From: Thermus brockianus
GTDB taxonomy: Bacteria; Deinococcota; Deinococci; Deinococcales; Thermaceae
Direction of reading: 5' to 3'
Assembly (NCBI RefSeq): GCF_021462505.1
Contig: NZ_JAKEDV010000001.1
Coordinates: 40,112 to 104,111, forward strand
DNA length: 64,000 bases
Of this stretch, positions 36,918-46,092 are shown piece by piece. The position numbers and the translations under genes are program-made. Under the pieces are notes generated by a model. That model was not told the origin of the DNA and did no database searches. It worked only from the letters and a program-made list of their open reading frames with translations. How positions within the stretch are numbered: position 1 is the stretch's first letter; each line of letters begins with the position of its first letter.

Positions 36918-37571
36918 GAGGTCCGCGCTCCTCAGGGGGCCGAGGGTTTCCTCCGCGTGGTGCTTGAGCGCCAGGAGAAGCCTCTCCAAGGGGGCTTCTT
37001 CCAGGTAGGTTAGGGCTTCCCCCCCGGGGAGGTGGAGGATGGCCCTTAGGGCCTCCACCCCCTTTTCCCCCAGGTACACCCCCTCCTCGGCCAGGCGCCC
37101 CTCCTTCAGGTGGAGCCCGGGGCCCAGGAGGTGAGGGGCAAGCCCCCCTGCCTTCACCACCCGCCACCCCGCCCAGACCAGGGGCAGGAGGGGGTTTTCG
37201 TGCTTGGCGATGCCCCTTAGCCCGGAGACGAAAAGGGGGTAGACCTTGGGGGCGGCCTCCGGGGAGGCCAAGCGGTAGGCGAGCTCGGCTAGAAAAGAGG
37301 CGTAGAGGTAACGGCGGGGTTCTTCCAGGCCAAAAAGCTTTCCCAAAAGCTCCGCCTGGGTCAGGGTGGGGAGGCCTTCCTTTTTGGCATAGACCTGGAA
37401 GCGCACGTGGTGGAAGAGGGAGAGCCGCCCCGAGCGCCCCGTGGGCCTGAGGCCCTTCTTGGCGATGGCCTCGAGGCTCCCCTTGGGCGTGACGAAGCGG
37501 AGGAGGAGGTCCCCTTGGGGCAGGGCTTTGCGGCCCACCACCACGCCCTCTTCCAACCGGTAGCGTTCCAC
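36912..37571 (-). CDS. recO: DNA repair protein RecO
   Basis: 219 residues from GTG 37571. RecO loads RecA at gaps with RecR. The N-terminal OB fold is visible as EEGVVVGRKALPQGDLLLRFVTPKGSLEAIAKKGLRPTGR (residues about 8-47), and the helical C-terminal half includes FLAELAYRLASPEAAPKVYPLF and LAWAGWR-like WAGWRVVKAGG. The zinc-binding cysteines of many RecO proteins are absent: the protein has no cysteine at all. Initiation follows TACACT plus six bases. Convergent overlap with greA. Confidence 0.86.
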   Translation of the reverse strand: MERYRLEEGVVVGRKALPQGDLLLRFVTPKGSLEAIAKKGLRPTGRSGRLSLFHHVRFQVYAKKEGLPTLTQAELLGKLFGLEEPRRYLYASFLAELAYRLASPEAAPKVYPLFVSGLRGIAKHENPLLPLVWAGWRVVKAGGLAPHLLGPGLHLKEGRLAEEGVYLGEKGVEALRAILHLPGGEALTYLEEAPLERLLLALKHHAEETLGPLRSADLL

Positions 37572-37577
37572 CTTTCC

Positions 37578-37583
37578 AGTGTA
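37578..37583 (-). promoter_or_regulatory. -10 element of recO
   Basis: TACACT on the minus strand, six bases before the GTG at 37571. It overlaps the divergent TATGCT (37582-37587) by two bases. Confidence 0.5.
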
Positions 37584-37587
37584 TGCT
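37582..37587 (+). promoter_or_regulatory. -10 element of the small membrane protein gene
   Basis: TATGCT, six bases before ATG 37594; leaderless pattern and overlap with the recO -10 on the other strand. Confidence 0.5.
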
Positions 37588-37593
37588 TAGGGC

Positions 37594-37827
37594 ATGGAAC
37601 GGAGCCTGCGGGACATCCTGGAGTGGGTGGTTTTGGGCCTTTTGGTGGTGGTGGGGGTCCTCCTCGCCCTCTGGGTGGGGGGGTGGGTCTTCTCCTTCCT
37701 GGGCAAGGTCTTGTTGGCGCTTTCGGGGCTCATCTGGACGCTCCTCGTCTACGCCATCCCCCTTCTCATTCTGGCGGGGATCGGTTACGCCGTGGTCTAC
37801 TTCTTGCAGAAGCGAAGCGCCGCCTGA
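37594..37827 (+). CDS. Small membrane protein, two helices, unknown function
   Basis: 77 residues. Hydrophobic helices at about 11-38 and 41-70 are separated by only a few residues, forming a hairpin, and the C terminus is basic (LQKRSAA). No family is recognised. The start is supported by a leaderless -10 (TATGCT), and GC codon usage is as expected for a real gene. It is divergent from recO and precedes the phosphodiesterase gene by about 100 bases with its own promoter. Many Thermus genomes may carry a homolog, but I cannot test this. Confidence 0.6.
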   Translation: MERSLRDILEWVVLGLLVVVGVLLALWVGGWVFSFLGKVLLALSGLIWTLLVYAIPLLILAGIGYAVVYFLQKRSAA

Positions 37828-37919
37828 CCCCTTGACACCGGGAGGGCAAGGCCTTCCTTCTCCCCCCAACCCACGGCTACATCAAGGTAGGTTAGACCTC
37901 AAAGACCGCATGGGGGCCA

Positions 37920-37925
37920 TATAAT
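37920..37925 (+). promoter_or_regulatory. -10 element of the YmdB-like/ppc operon
   Basis: Perfect TATAAT, six bases (GCCCCC) before ATG 37932. The best -10 match in the window; leaderless. Confidence 0.7.
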
Positions 37926-37931
37926 GCCCCC

Positions 37932-38690
37932 ATGCGGGTTTTATTCATCGGGGACGTGATGGCGGAACCGGGCCTGCGGGCGGTGAGCCTCCACCTGCCC
38001 GATATCCGCCACCGGTACGACCTGGTCATCGCCAACGGGGAGAACGCCGCCAAGGGAAAAGGCCTAGACAAGCGCGCCTACCGCCTTTTGCGGGAGGCGG
38101 GGGTAGACCTCGTTTCCTTGGGGAACCACGCCTGGGACCACAAGGAGGTCTACGAGCTTTTGGAAAGGGAGCCCGTGGTGCGGGCCCTCAACTACCCTCC
38201 GGGCACCCCTGGGCGGGGGTGGTGGCGGCTTGAGGTGAACGGGGAAAGCCTCCTCTTCGTTCAGGTCATGGGCCGGGTCTTCATGGACCCCCTGGACGAC
38301 CCCTTCCGCGCCCTGGACGCCCTTTTGCGGGAGGAGAAGGCGGACTATGTCCTTGTGGAGGTGCACGCCGAGGCCACCAGCGAGAAGATGGCCCTGGCCC
38401 ACTACCTGGATGGCCGGGTGTCCGCCGTCCTCGGCACCCACACCCACGTCCCTACCCTGGACGCCATGCGGCTTCCCAAGGGGACGCTTTACCAGACCGA
38501 CGTGGGGATGACCGGCACCTACCAGTCCATCATCGGGGGGGAGATAGAAACCTTCCTGGCCCGCTTCCTCACCGGCCGCCCCCAGCCTTTCCGCGCCGCC
38601 CAGGGCAAGGCGCGCCTCCACGCCGCGGAGCTCGTCTTGGAAGGCGGCAAGCCCGTTTCCCTAAGCCCCTACGTCTGGGAGGAGCCGTGA
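37932..38690 (+). CDS. YmdB-family metallophosphoesterase (2',3'-cyclic nucleotide phosphodiesterase type)
   Basis: 252 residues. The calcineurin-like metal site is built from GDVMAEPG (residue 7), [11 protein letters not shown] near 37, [11 protein letters not shown] near 59, [11 protein letters not shown] near 142 and [10 protein letters not shown] near 170. These correspond to Bacillus YmdB and Deinococcus DR1281, which hydrolyse 2',3'-cAMP and related nucleotides. It starts from a TATAAT leaderless promoter and overlaps ppc by four bases, an arrangement that couples a putative second-messenger phosphodiesterase to carbon fixation. The physiological substrate is unproved. Confidence 0.9.
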   Translation: MRVLFIGDVMAEPGLRAVSLHLPDIRHRYDLVIANGENAAKGKGLDKRAYRLLREAGVDLVSLGNHAWDHKEVYELLEREPVVRALNYPPGTPGRGWWRLEVNGESLLFVQVMGRVFMDPLDDPFRALDALLREEKADYVLVEVHAEATSEKMALAHYLDGRVSAVLGTHTHVPTLDAMRLPKGTLYQTDVGMTGTYQSIIGGEIETFLARFLTGRPQPFRAAQGKARLHAAELVLEGGKPVSLSPYVWEEP

Positions 38691-41260
38691 ACGACCCCTT
38701 TGAGCTCCTAAAGGCCGAGGTGGACCTCCTGGGCCGCCTCCTTGGGGAGGCGATAAGGAAGGTTTCCGGGGAGCGCTTCTTCGCCTTGGTGGAGGAGGTG
38801 CGCCTCCTTTCCAAGGCCAGGCGCCAAGGGGACAGGGCTGCGGCCGAGGCCCTTTCCCGGCGGGTGGAGCGCATGCCCGTGGAGGAGATGGAGGCTTTGG
38901 TGCGGGCTTTCACCCACTACTTCCACCTGGTGAACCTGGCGGAGGAACGCCACCGGGTGCGGGTGAACCGCCTGAGGGCGGAAGGGGAGACCTTGGAAAA
39001 CCCTAGGCCCGAGGGCTTTTTGGCCCTGGCCAAGGCCCTGAAGGAGCGGGGCCTCTCCCTGGAGGAGGCGGAGGCCCACCTGAACCGGCTGGAGCTCCTC
39101 CTCACCTTCACCGCCCACCCCACGGAAACCCGCCGCCGCACCCTCCGGCACCACTTGGAAAGGCTTCAGGAGGAGTTGGAAGGAGGGGACCGGGAGCGCC
39201 TTCTGGCCCGGGTTGTCCTCCTCTACGCCACGGAGGAGGTGCGCAAGGCGCGACCCAGCGTGGAGGACGAGATCAAGGGAGGGCTTTACTACCTGCCCAC
39301 CACCCTGTGGCGGGCCATTCCCAAGGTGGTGGCGGGCCTCGAGGCTGCCCTAGAACGGGTCTACGGCAAGCGCCCCCGGCTCAAGAGCCCCGTGCGCTTC
39401 CGTAGCTGGATAGGTGGGGACCGGGACGGGAACCCCTTCGTCACCCCCGAGGTCACCGCCTTCGCCAGCCGCTACGCCCGGGAGGTGGCCAAGGGGCGGT
39501 ACCTGGAGGAGTTGGAGGCCTTGGTGCGGGACCTCTCCCTTTCCGAGGCCCGCATTCCCGTGCCCAAGGAGGTGCGGGAAGGGGGGGAAGGGGTGGAGCG
39601 CTTTCCCGGGGAGCCTTACCGCCGCTACTTCGCCGCCCTTTACCGGGCCTTGGAAGGGGAGGCCCTTTCCACCGAAGGGCTTTCCCGGGCCCTAAGGGTG
39701 GCGGAAAAGGGCCTGGAGGGGGTGGGGCTTACCCAGGTGGTGCAGGCCTTTTTGCAGCCCTTGGAGGCGCGGCTTTCCGCCTTCGGTCTGGAGCTTGCCC
39801 CCTTGGACCTGAGGGAGGAGTCGGGCAAGCTCCTGGAGGCCGCCGCAGAGCTTCTCCGCCTGGGCGGGGTCCACCCGGACTTCCTGGCCCTCTCCCCGGA
39901 GGAAAAGGAAGCCCTCCTCACCCAAGAGCTCCAAACCGCCCGCCCCCTTCTGCCCGTGGGGGAGGCGCCGCAAGGCGAGGCGCTAAGGGTGGCCCTGGGG
40001 GCCCTTCGGGCCTGGGGGGACAAGGGGGCCCACGTGGTTTCCATGACCCACCACCCCGCCGACCTCCTCGCCGTCTTCCTCCTGGCCCGGGAGGTGGGGC
40101 TTTACCGCCCCGGGAAACCCCTCCCCTTTGACGTGGTCCCCCTCTTTGAAACCCTGGAGGACCTGGAGCGGGCTCCTGAGGTCTTAAGGCGCCTCTTGGC
40201 CAACCCCGTCTTCCGGGCCCACGCCCAGGCGAGGGGCGGGGTGGAGGTGATGATCGGCTACTCCGACTCCAACAAGGACGCCGGGTTTCTCATGGCCAAC
40301 CTGGCCCTCTACCAGGCCCAGGAGGCCCTCCACGCCGTGGGGGAAGCGGAAGGGATCCCCGTCTTCTTCTTCCACGGGCGGGGCACCTCCACCGCCCGGG
40401 GCGGGGGGCCGGCGGGGCGGGCCATCGCGGGCCTCCCGCCCAAGAGCGTGGGCCACCGCCTGCGCCTCACGGAGCAGGGGGAGGCCTTGGCGGACCGCTA
40501 CGCCCACCCGGACCTGGCCGTGCGGCACCTGGAGCAACTCCTTTACCACTTCGCCCAGGCCGCCTTGGGGGACGGGGTGGAGCCCAAGGCCCATTGGCGG
40601 GAGGCGCTTTGGGAGGCGGGGGAGAGGAGCATGGAGCGCTACCGGGCCCTCCTCTCCCAGGAGGGGTTTTTCCCCTTCTTTGAGGCCTTTACCCCCATTC
40701 GCGAGATCGGCGAACTCCCCATCGCCAGCCGGCCCGTCTACCGCCACGGCCGGGTGCGGGACATCCGGGACCTCCGGGCCATCCCCTGGGTCATGGCCTG
40801 GACCCAGGTGCGCCTTCTCCTGCCGGGTTGGTACGGGCTCTCCGCCTTGGAGGCCTTACCCCTTTCCCTGCTCCAGGAGATGTACCGGGAGTGGCCCTTC
40901 TTCGCCACCACCTTGGAAAGCGCCGCCATGGCCTTGGCCAAGGCGGACTTGGGCATCGCCGAGCTTTACCTCAGGCTGGTGCCCGAGGGGCTCCAGGGCT
41001 TGTACCACCACCTGGCGGAGGAGTACCGCAAAACCGTGGCGCTCCTGGAGGCCATCTTTGAGGCCCCCCTCCTCCACAACCAGAAGACCCTGGACAGGCA
41101 GATCGGCCTCAGGAACCCCTATGTGGACCCCATCAACTTCGTGCAGGTGGAGCTCCTTGCCCGCTACCGGGCCCCCGGGGGCCGGGAGGACGATGCCCTT
41201 AGGCGGGCGCTTCTCCTTTCCCTCCTCGGGGTGGCGGCGGGGCTTAGAAACGCCGGCTAG
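38687..41260 (+). CDS. ppc: Phosphoenolpyruvate carboxylase
   Basis: 857 residues from GTG 38687 overlapping the stop of the upstream gene. It adds bicarbonate to phosphoenolpyruvate to form oxaloacetate and replenish the TCA cycle. Catalytic motifs: [18 protein letters not shown] near residue 140 (essential His), [21 protein letters not shown] near 235, [27 protein letters not shown] near 520, [20 protein letters not shown] near 562. The C terminus LRNAG agrees with the conserved ...RNTG end of the family, so the protein is complete. Allosteric aspartate site residues were not checked. Confidence 0.96.
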   Translation: MNDPFELLKAEVDLLGRLLGEAIRKVSGERFFALVEEVRLLSKARRQGDRAAAEALSRRVERMPVEEMEALVRAFTHYFHLVNLAEERHRVRVNRLRAEGETLENPRPEGFLALAKALKERGLSLEEAEAHLNRLELLLTFTAHPTETRRRTLRHHLERLQEELEGGDRERLLARVVLLYATEEVRKARPSVEDEIKGGLYYLPTTLWRAIPKVVAGLEAALERVYGKRPRLKSPVRFRSWIGGDRDGNPFVTPEVTAFASRYAREVAKGRYLEELEALVRDLSLSEARIPVPKEVREGGEGVERFPGEPYRRYFAALYRALEGEALSTEGLSRALRVAEKGLEGVGLTQVVQAFLQPLEARLSAFGLELAPLDLREESGKLLEAAAELLRLGGVHPDFLALSPEEKEALLTQELQTARPLLPVGEAPQGEALRVALGALRAWGDKGAHVVSMTHHPADLLAVFLLAREVGLYRPGKPLPFDVVPLFETLEDLERAPEVLRRLLANPVFRAHAQARGGVEVMIGYSDSNKDAGFLMANLALYQAQEALHAVGEAEGIPVFFFHGRGTSTARGGGPAGRAIAGLPPKSVGHRLRLTEQGEALADRYAHPDLAVRHLEQLLYHFAQAALGDGVEPKAHWREALWEAGERSMERYRALLSQEGFFPFFEAFTPIREIGELPIASRPVYRHGRVRDIRDLRAIPWVMAWTQVRLLLPGWYGLSALEALPLSLLQEMYREWPFFATTLESAAMALAKADLGIAELYLRLVPEGLQGLYHHLAEEYRKTVALLEAIFEAPLLHNQKTLDRQIGLRNPYVDPINFVQVELLARYRAPGGREDDALRRALLLSLLGVAAGLRNAG

Positions 41261-41261
41261 G

Positions 41262-41267
41262 TATGAT
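41262..41267 (+). promoter_or_regulatory. -10 element of the NYN-domain gene
   Basis: TATGAT, seven bases before ATG 41275, immediately after the ppc stop. It supports the later of two possible start codons. Confidence 0.45.
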
Positions 41268-41274
41268 GGAGGCG

Positions 41275-41811
41275 ATGGAGCCCCTTGGCCACCACCCCGA
41301 GCAGCGGGTCGGCGTCTTCGTGGACACGCAAAACCTCTACCACTCTGCCCGGGACTACTACGAGCGGAACGTGAATTTTGAAAGCCTCCTCCGCTTCGCC
41401 GTGGGGGGAAGGCGCTTGGTGCGGGCCACCGCCTATGTGGTGGAAAAGGAGGGGGACACCTCCGCTTGGCCCTTTATTTACAAGCTTTCCACCATCGGCT
41501 ACCGGGTGCGGCGCATGTACCTCACGGTGAAGGAGGTGGGGGAGGGGGGCAAGCCCATCTACGAGGGGAACTGGGACATGGGCATCGCCGCGGACATGGT
41601 GCGGCTCATGCCCTATCTGGACGTGGTGGTGCTGGGGAGCGGGGACGGGGACTTCGTGGAGATCCTCGAGGTCCTCATGGAGCGGGGGATCCGGGTGGAG
41701 GTCATCGCCTTCCGCGAAACCACGGCCCAGAAGCTCATTGACGCCGTGGACCGCTTCGTCCACCTCCCGGACATCCCCAACCCCTTCATGGAGCCTAAAA
41801 ACGCAGGATGA
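41275..41811 (+). CDS. NYN/LabA-like (DUF88) PIN-superfamily protein
   Basis: 178 residues from ATG 41275; an ATG four codons earlier (41263) would place the -10 inside the coding region. The sequence VGVFVDTQNLYHSARDYYERNVNFESLL at the start carries the first acidic residue and the Asn of NYN domains; NWDMGIAADMVRLMPYLDVVVLGSGDGDFVEILEVL near residue 95-135 supplies the other aspartates (D.G.A.D and SGDGDF). These proteins are thought to be ribonucleases related to LabA and Limkain-b1. It is followed by queA with a four-base overlap. Confidence 0.85.
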   Translation: MEPLGHHPEQRVGVFVDTQNLYHSARDYYERNVNFESLLRFAVGGRRLVRATAYVVEKEGDTSAWPFIYKLSTIGYRVRRMYLTVKEVGEGGKPIYEGNWDMGIAADMVRLMPYLDVVVLGSGDGDFVEILEVLMERGIRVEVIAFRETTAQKLIDAVDRFVHLPDIPNPFMEPKNAG

Positions 41812-42857
41812 GCGAGCTTGACCTCTACGATTACCACCTGCCCCCCGAGCAGATCGCCCAAGCGGGGGCGGAGCCCCGGGACGCCGCCCGGATGATGGTG
41901 GTCTACCGGGAAGGCCCTTTTAGCGTGGAGCACCGGCGGGTGCGGGACCTTCCCGAGTTCCTGCGGCCCGGGGACGTCCTGGTCTTCAACGAGAGCAAGG
42001 TGATCCCCGCCCGCCTCCTCTCCCAGAAGCCCACGGGGGGCCGGGTGGAGATCCTCTTGGTGCGGGAAAAGGCCCCGGGCCTCTGGGAGGCCCTCTTGGG
42101 CCCCGCCCGCAGGGCGCCCGTGGGCACAAGGCTTCGCCTCCTTTCCCCCAAGGACCTAAGGCCCGTGGAGGGTTTGGAGGCGGAGGTGGTGGGGGTAGAG
42201 CCCGATGGGGTGCGGCTTCTCCGGTTCCAGGGGGACCTCGCCGCCCACCTTTTGGAGGTGGGGGAGGTGCCCCTGCCCCCCTACATCAAGGCCCAGATCC
42301 CCCTGGAGCGCTACCAGACCGTGTACGCCAAGCGCCCGGGGTCGGTGGCCGCCCCCACCGCTGGGCTTCACTTCACTCCCGAGCTTCTGGCCCGCTTGGA
42401 GGCCATGGGGGTGGAGCTTTGCTTCCTTACCCTCCACGTGGGCCCCGGCACCTTCCGCCCCGTCAAGGGGGACGTGGCCAAGCACGAGATGCACGCCGAG
42501 CCCTTTGAAATCCCCGAGGAAACGGCCCGGGCGGTGAACCGCGCCAGGGCCGAGGGGCGGCGGGTGGTGGCGGTGGGCACCACGGTGGTGCGGGCCTTGG
42601 AAAGCGCTTGGCGGGAGGGGGATGGGGTGGTTCCGGGAGCGGGGGAAACCCGGCTCTTCATCCGCCCCCCTTACACCTTCCGGGCCATAGACGCCCTCTT
42701 CACCAACTTCCACCTGCCCCGCTCCACCTTGCTCATGCTGGTGGCCGCCTTCTTGGGGCGGGAGCGGACCCTAGAGGCCTACCGCTTGGCGGTGGCCGAG
42801 GGGTACCGCTTCTACTCCTTGGGGGACGCCATGCTCATCCTTCCCCAAGCCCCCTGA
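41808..42857 (+). CDS. queA: S-adenosylmethionine:tRNA ribosyltransferase-isomerase
   Basis: 349 residues from ATG 41808. QueA transfers the ribosyl part of S-adenosylmethionine to preQ1 in tRNA, giving epoxyqueuosine. Diagnostic blocks are DYHLPPEQIAQAGAEPRDAARMMV at residue 5, GDVLVFNESKVIPARL near 56, PLPPYIKAQIPLERYQTVYAKRPGSVAAPTAGLHFT near 150-185, CFLTLHVGPGTFRPV near 203 and TLLMLVAAFLGRE near 305. Overlaps the NYN gene by four bases and converges with the pyrophosphatase-like gene (23-base overlap). Confidence 0.95.
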   Translation: MSELDLYDYHLPPEQIAQAGAEPRDAARMMVVYREGPFSVEHRRVRDLPEFLRPGDVLVFNESKVIPARLLSQKPTGGRVEILLVREKAPGLWEALLGPARRAPVGTRLRLLSPKDLRPVEGLEAEVVGVEPDGVRLLRFQGDLAAHLLEVGEVPLPPYIKAQIPLERYQTVYAKRPGSVAAPTAGLHFTPELLARLEAMGVELCFLTLHVGPGTFRPVKGDVAKHEMHAEPFEIPEETARAVNRARAEGRRVVAVGTTVVRALESAWREGDGVVPGAGETRLFIRPPYTFRAIDALFTNFHLPRSTLLMLVAAFLGRERTLEAYRLAVAEGYRFYSLGDAMLILPQAP

Positions 42858-43227
42858 GCCAGGCCCAAGCCTCCTCGTCCCCCAGGAGGGTGGGCCTGCG
42901 CTCGGGCGCAAACCAGGCGAGGAGGGGCGCTAACGCTTCTTGGTCCAGGGCGCTTGGTTCAGGCGCAAGCACGAGCTTGTGGTCCCCGTCGGAAAGGGCC
43001 ACCATGCCTAGGAGGAACCCTTCCGCCTCGGTGCCTGGGGAGAGGGGTGGGCCCAGGTAGCAGGCGTCCACCTCCTCCCCGTCGGCGGGGTTGAGGAGGC
43101 CCGGGATGAAGCCGTAGTTCACCGGGGCCGGGGCGTCTTGCCCCACGGGGACAAGCTTTCCTTCTTTGAAGGCATAGCGCAGGGGGCTTCCCCTGGACCA
43201 CTCCACCACCATGCGAAGCCGCCTCAT
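42835..43227 (-). CDS. Divergent class I inorganic-pyrophosphatase-like protein
   Basis: 130 residues, shorter than the usual 170-180. The segment PVNYGFIPGLLNPADGEEVDACYLGP (near residues 35-58) aligns with the NYGFIxxTLxxDGDPxDVLV core of soluble pyrophosphatases, and VALSDGDHKLVLAP (near 76) with the second metal/phosphate site. Two of the three core Asp positions are kept and the third is Glu; the Lys and Glu of the N-terminal KYE motif are Arg and Ala. It could be an altered enzyme or a binding protein. ATG overlaps the stop of mgtE (ATGA), so translation is coupled to the magnesium transporter; an in-frame ATG at 43212 is the alternative. Confidence 0.65.
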   Translation of the reverse strand: MRRLRMVVEWSRGSPLRYAFKEGKLVPVGQDAPAPVNYGFIPGLLNPADGEEVDACYLGPPLSPGTEAEGFLLGMVALSDGDHKLVLAPEPSALDQEALAPLLAWFAPERRPTLLGDEEAWAWLRGLGEG

Positions 43228-44573
43228 TCTAGGTTCAAGAGGAGCCGGGCCACGGAGAGGTAGATGAGGAGCCCGGAGATGTCGGAAAGGGTGGCCACCA
43301 AGGGGTTGGAAACCAGGGCGGGGTCCACCCCAAGCCGCCTTAGGACCACGGGGAGCATGGCCCCCACCAGGTTGGCGAAAAGCACCAGGAGAAAGAGGGC
43401 GAGGCCCACCACCGGGGCCAGGGCGGCGTGCCCGTCCAGCACCACCTTGCCGAGGAGCAAAGCGGCCAGGGTGAGGCCCAGAAGGCTTCCCACCAGGCTC
43501 TCCTTGAGGAGCACCTTCCGCCAGTCCTTGAGGTCCAGGTCCCGGGTGGCCAGGGCGCGGATGATGAGGGTGGCCGACTGGTTGCCGGTATTCCCCCCGG
43601 TGCCCAGGAGCACGGGCACGTAAAAGGCCAGGGCGGTCACCGCCTCCAGGAGGCTTTCAAAGCCTTGGAGGATGGAGCTCGTCACCATCCCCGTGAGGAT
43701 GAGGATGACGAGCCAACGCACCCGGGCAAGCCACAGGGCGATGGGGGAGGCTTGGCTGTAGACGAGGTCGGGCACGTCCACGGCGGCGAGCTTGTGGATG
43801 TCCTCCGTGGCCTCCTCTTCCAACACGTCCAGGACGTCGTCCACCGTGACGATACCCACCAGGCGCCCTTCCTCGTCCACCACGGGCAAGACGGTGAAGT
43901 CGTAGTCGGCCATGAGGCGGGCCACCTCCTCCTGGTCGGTGTCCGTGCGCACGTGGACCACCTTGGGGTTCATGATCTCCCGCACCCTGGTCCTGGGGTC
44001 AGCCACGATGAGGTCCCGCAGGGAGAGCACCCCCTTGAGCCGGCCCGACTCGTCCACCACGTAGAGGTAGTAGATGGTTTCGGCATCGGGTGCCGCCCGG
44101 CGCAGGAAGCGGAGGACCTCCTCCACCGTCATCCCCTCCCGCACCGCCACGTACTCGGGGGTCATGAGGCCGCCCGCCTCGTCCTCCTCGTACTGGGTGA
44201 GCTCCTCCACCTCGGCCCGGGTCTTGGGGTCCAGCCCCTCCACGAGCTTGCGGTAAAGCTCGGGGTCCTCCTCCTCCACCGCCTGGAGGGCGTCGGCCAG
44301 GTCGTCTAGGGAGAGCTCCTCCAGAAGCTCCCGGGTGCGCCAGGGGGGGAGGGTCTTGAGGTACTCCGCCTGGGTTTCCGGGGGAAGGTTGGAGAAGACC
44401 TCCGCCGCCTTGTCCTTGGGCAAGAGGGTGAGGAGGACGTAGCGGTGCTCGCCCTTGAGCTCGTCCCAAAGGGCCAGAAGGTCCTGGGGGTGGGCCTCTT
44501 CCAGGAGGCTTTTGAGCTTCAGGGTATCGCCCTCTTCCAGGGCTTGAAGCAGGGGGGAAAGGGTGGTTTCCAC
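43224..44573 (-). CDS. mgtE: Magnesium transporter MgtE
   Basis: 449 residues from GTG 44573, very close to the crystallised T. thermophilus MgtE. Layout: N domain (1-125) of superhelical repeats rich in acidic residues, CBS pair (about 130-255; GLMTPEYVAVREGMTVEEVLRFL and IMNPKVVHVRTDTDQEEVARLMADYDFTVLPVVDEEGRLVGIVTVDDVLDVLEEEA), a plug helix and five transmembrane helices (275-449) with the NQSATLIIRALATRDL segment. Mg bound between the N and CBS domains closes the channel. A 80-base leader with a strong hairpin precedes it. Confidence 0.97.
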   Translation of the reverse strand: METTLSPLLQALEEGDTLKLKSLLEEAHPQDLLALWDELKGEHRYVLLTLLPKDKAAEVFSNLPPETQAEYLKTLPPWRTRELLEELSLDDLADALQAVEEEDPELYRKLVEGLDPKTRAEVEELTQYEEDEAGGLMTPEYVAVREGMTVEEVLRFLRRAAPDAETIYYLYVVDESGRLKGVLSLRDLIVADPRTRVREIMNPKVVHVRTDTDQEEVARLMADYDFTVLPVVDEEGRLVGIVTVDDVLDVLEEEATEDIHKLAAVDVPDLVYSQASPIALWLARVRWLVILILTGMVTSSILQGFESLLEAVTALAFYVPVLLGTGGNTGNQSATLIIRALATRDLDLKDWRKVLLKESLVGSLLGLTLAALLLGKVVLDGHAALAPVVGLALFLLVLFANLVGAMLPVVLRRLGVDPALVSNPLVATLSDISGLLIYLSVARLLLNLE

Positions 44574-44590
44574 AGGCGGCCTCCTTTCCG

Positions 44591-44620
44591 GCTGAAGGCC
44601 GCCCGTGGGCGGCCCTCAGC
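44591..44620 (-). promoter_or_regulatory. Leader hairpin upstream of mgtE
   Basis: GCTGA-A-GGCCGCC loop GGCGGCC-C-TCAGC forms a 12-base-pair stem with one mismatch, about 20-50 bases before the GTG and adjacent to the ribosome site GGAAAGGAGG. No U-run, so not a simple terminator; M-box consensus not seen. Confidence 0.45.
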
Positions 44621-44661
44621 GCCAAGGACTCGAGGGCAAGGGCCCTAACATAACCTTTTCC

Positions 44662-44690
44662 AGGGTATTCCCTGGCCCCCGCCCCGTCAA
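44662..44690 (-). promoter_or_regulatory. Promoter of mgtE
   Basis: Minus strand TTGACG (44685-44690), 17 bases, TACCCT (44662-44667). Predicted leader about 80 bases. Confidence 0.65.
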
Positions 44691-44723
44691 CCTAGCCCGC
44701 TAGAAATGTAGGAAAAATTGAGG

Positions 44724-44753
44724 TTGACACGCTCAAGGGGCATGGCCTATCCT
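44724..44753 (+). promoter_or_regulatory. Promoter of ffh
   Basis: TTGACA (44724-44729), 18 bases, TATCCT (44748-44753); start of ffh lies 27 bases downstream. Divergent from the mgtE promoter. Confidence 0.6.
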
Positions 44754-44780
44754 GGAGCCCGGCCTGGGGGCCGCCACGCC

Positions 44781-46085
44781 ATGTTTGCCCAGCTAGCGGC
44801 AAGACTGCAAGAAGCCATAGACCGGCTCCGGGGCCGGGGCCGGATCACGGAGGAGGACCTCAAGTCCACCCTCCGGGAGATCCGCCGGGCCCTCATGGAC
44901 GCCGATGTCAACCTGGAGGTGGCCCGGAGCTTTGTGGAAATGGTCCGGGAAAGGGCCCTGGGCCAGCAGGTCCTGGAAAGCCTCACCCCGGCGGAGGTCA
45001 TCCTGGCCACGGTGTACGAGGCCCTGAAGGAGGCCCTAGGGGGTGAGGCGAGGCTCCCTGTCCTCAAGGACAGGAACCTATGGTTCCTGGTGGGGCTTCA
45101 GGGCTCGGGCAAAACCACCACCGCCGCCAAGCTCGCCCTCTACTACAAGGGCAAGGGGCGCCGCCCCCTCCTGGTGGCTGCCGACACCCAGCGTCCCGCC
45201 GCCCGGGAGCAGCTCCGCCTCCTAGGGGAAAAGGTGGGAGTGCCGGTTTTGGAGGTGATGGACGGGGAGTCCCCCGAGTCCATCCGCCGCCGGGTGGAGG
45301 AGAAGGCCCGCCTCGAGGCCCGGGACCTGGTCCTGGTGGACACCGCCGGCCGCCTCCAGATTGACGAGCCCCTCATGGCCGAGCTCTTCCGCCTCAAGGA
45401 GGTCCTGCGCCCGGATGAGGTCCTCCTGGTCCTGGACGCCATGACCGGCCAGGAGGCCTTGGGGGTGGCCAAGGCCTTTGACGAGCGCATCGGGGTCACG
45501 GGCCTCGTCCTCACCAAGCTGGACGGGGACGCCCGGGGCGGGGCGGCCCTTTCGGCGAGGCACGTCACGGGCAAGCCCATCTACTTCGCCGGGGTTTCCG
45601 AGCGCCCGGAAGGTCTGGAGCCCTTCTACCCGGACCGCCTGGCGAGCCGCATCCTGGGCATGGGGGATGTGGCCACCCTGGCGGAAAGGGTGCGGCAGGC
45701 GGGCCTCGAGGCGGAAGCTCCCAAGTCCGCCAAGGACCTCACCCTGGAGGACTTCCTCAAGCAACTGCAAAACCTTCGGCGCTTGGGCTCCTTCTCCGAG
45801 ATCCTCGGCATGCTCCCCGGTATGGGGAAGGCCCTCCCCCCGGGGGTCCAGGTGGACGAGAAGGCCATCAAGCGCCTGGAGGCCATCGTCCTCTCCATGA
45901 CCCCGGAGGAGCGCAAGGACCCCCGCATCCTGAATGGCTCCCGGCGCAAGCGCATCGCCAAGGGGAGCGGCACCACCGTCCAAGAGGTGAACCGCTTCAT
46001 CAAGTCCTTTGAGGAAACCAAGGCCCTGATGAAGTCCCTGGAAAAACGCAAAGGCCGGGGACTCATGGGAATCTTCAGGAGGTAA
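44781..46085 (+). CDS. ffh: Signal recognition particle protein Ffh
   Basis: 434 residues from ATG 44781 ([20 protein letters not shown]), the start used in T. aquaticus Ffh, to which the sequence is almost identical. N domain (1-85), G domain with [15 protein letters not shown] (G1, near 105), [11 protein letters not shown] (near 137), DTAGR (near 187), [10 protein letters not shown] (near 245), and a methionine-rich M domain (about 310-434) with [16 protein letters not shown], which binds SRP RNA and signal peptides. It targets nascent membrane proteins to FtsY. No SRP RNA gene is adjacent. No ribosome site stands before the ATG. Confidence 0.97.
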   Translation: MFAQLAARLQEAIDRLRGRGRITEEDLKSTLREIRRALMDADVNLEVARSFVEMVRERALGQQVLESLTPAEVILATVYEALKEALGGEARLPVLKDRNLWFLVGLQGSGKTTTAAKLALYYKGKGRRPLLVAADTQRPAAREQLRLLGEKVGVPVLEVMDGESPESIRRRVEEKARLEARDLVLVDTAGRLQIDEPLMAELFRLKEVLRPDEVLLVLDAMTGQEALGVAKAFDERIGVTGLVLTKLDGDARGGAALSARHVTGKPIYFAGVSERPEGLEPFYPDRLASRILGMGDVATLAERVRQAGLEAEAPKSAKDLTLEDFLKQLQNLRRLGSFSEILGMLPGMGKALPPGVQVDEKAIKRLEAIVLSMTPEERKDPRILNGSRRKRIAKGSGTTVQEVNRFIKSFEETKALMKSLEKRKGRGLMGIFRR

Positions 46086-46092
46086 AAGAAGC

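Noticed and set aside
37832-37837. TTGACA after the small membrane protein gene
   Set aside because: No -10 hexamer at proper distance; the TATAAT at 37920 is too far away.
44574-44780. M-box Mg riboswitch or SRP RNA gene between mgtE and ffh
   Set aside because: Neither the conserved M-box core nor an SRP domain IV sequence is visible; only a promoter pair and a hairpin.
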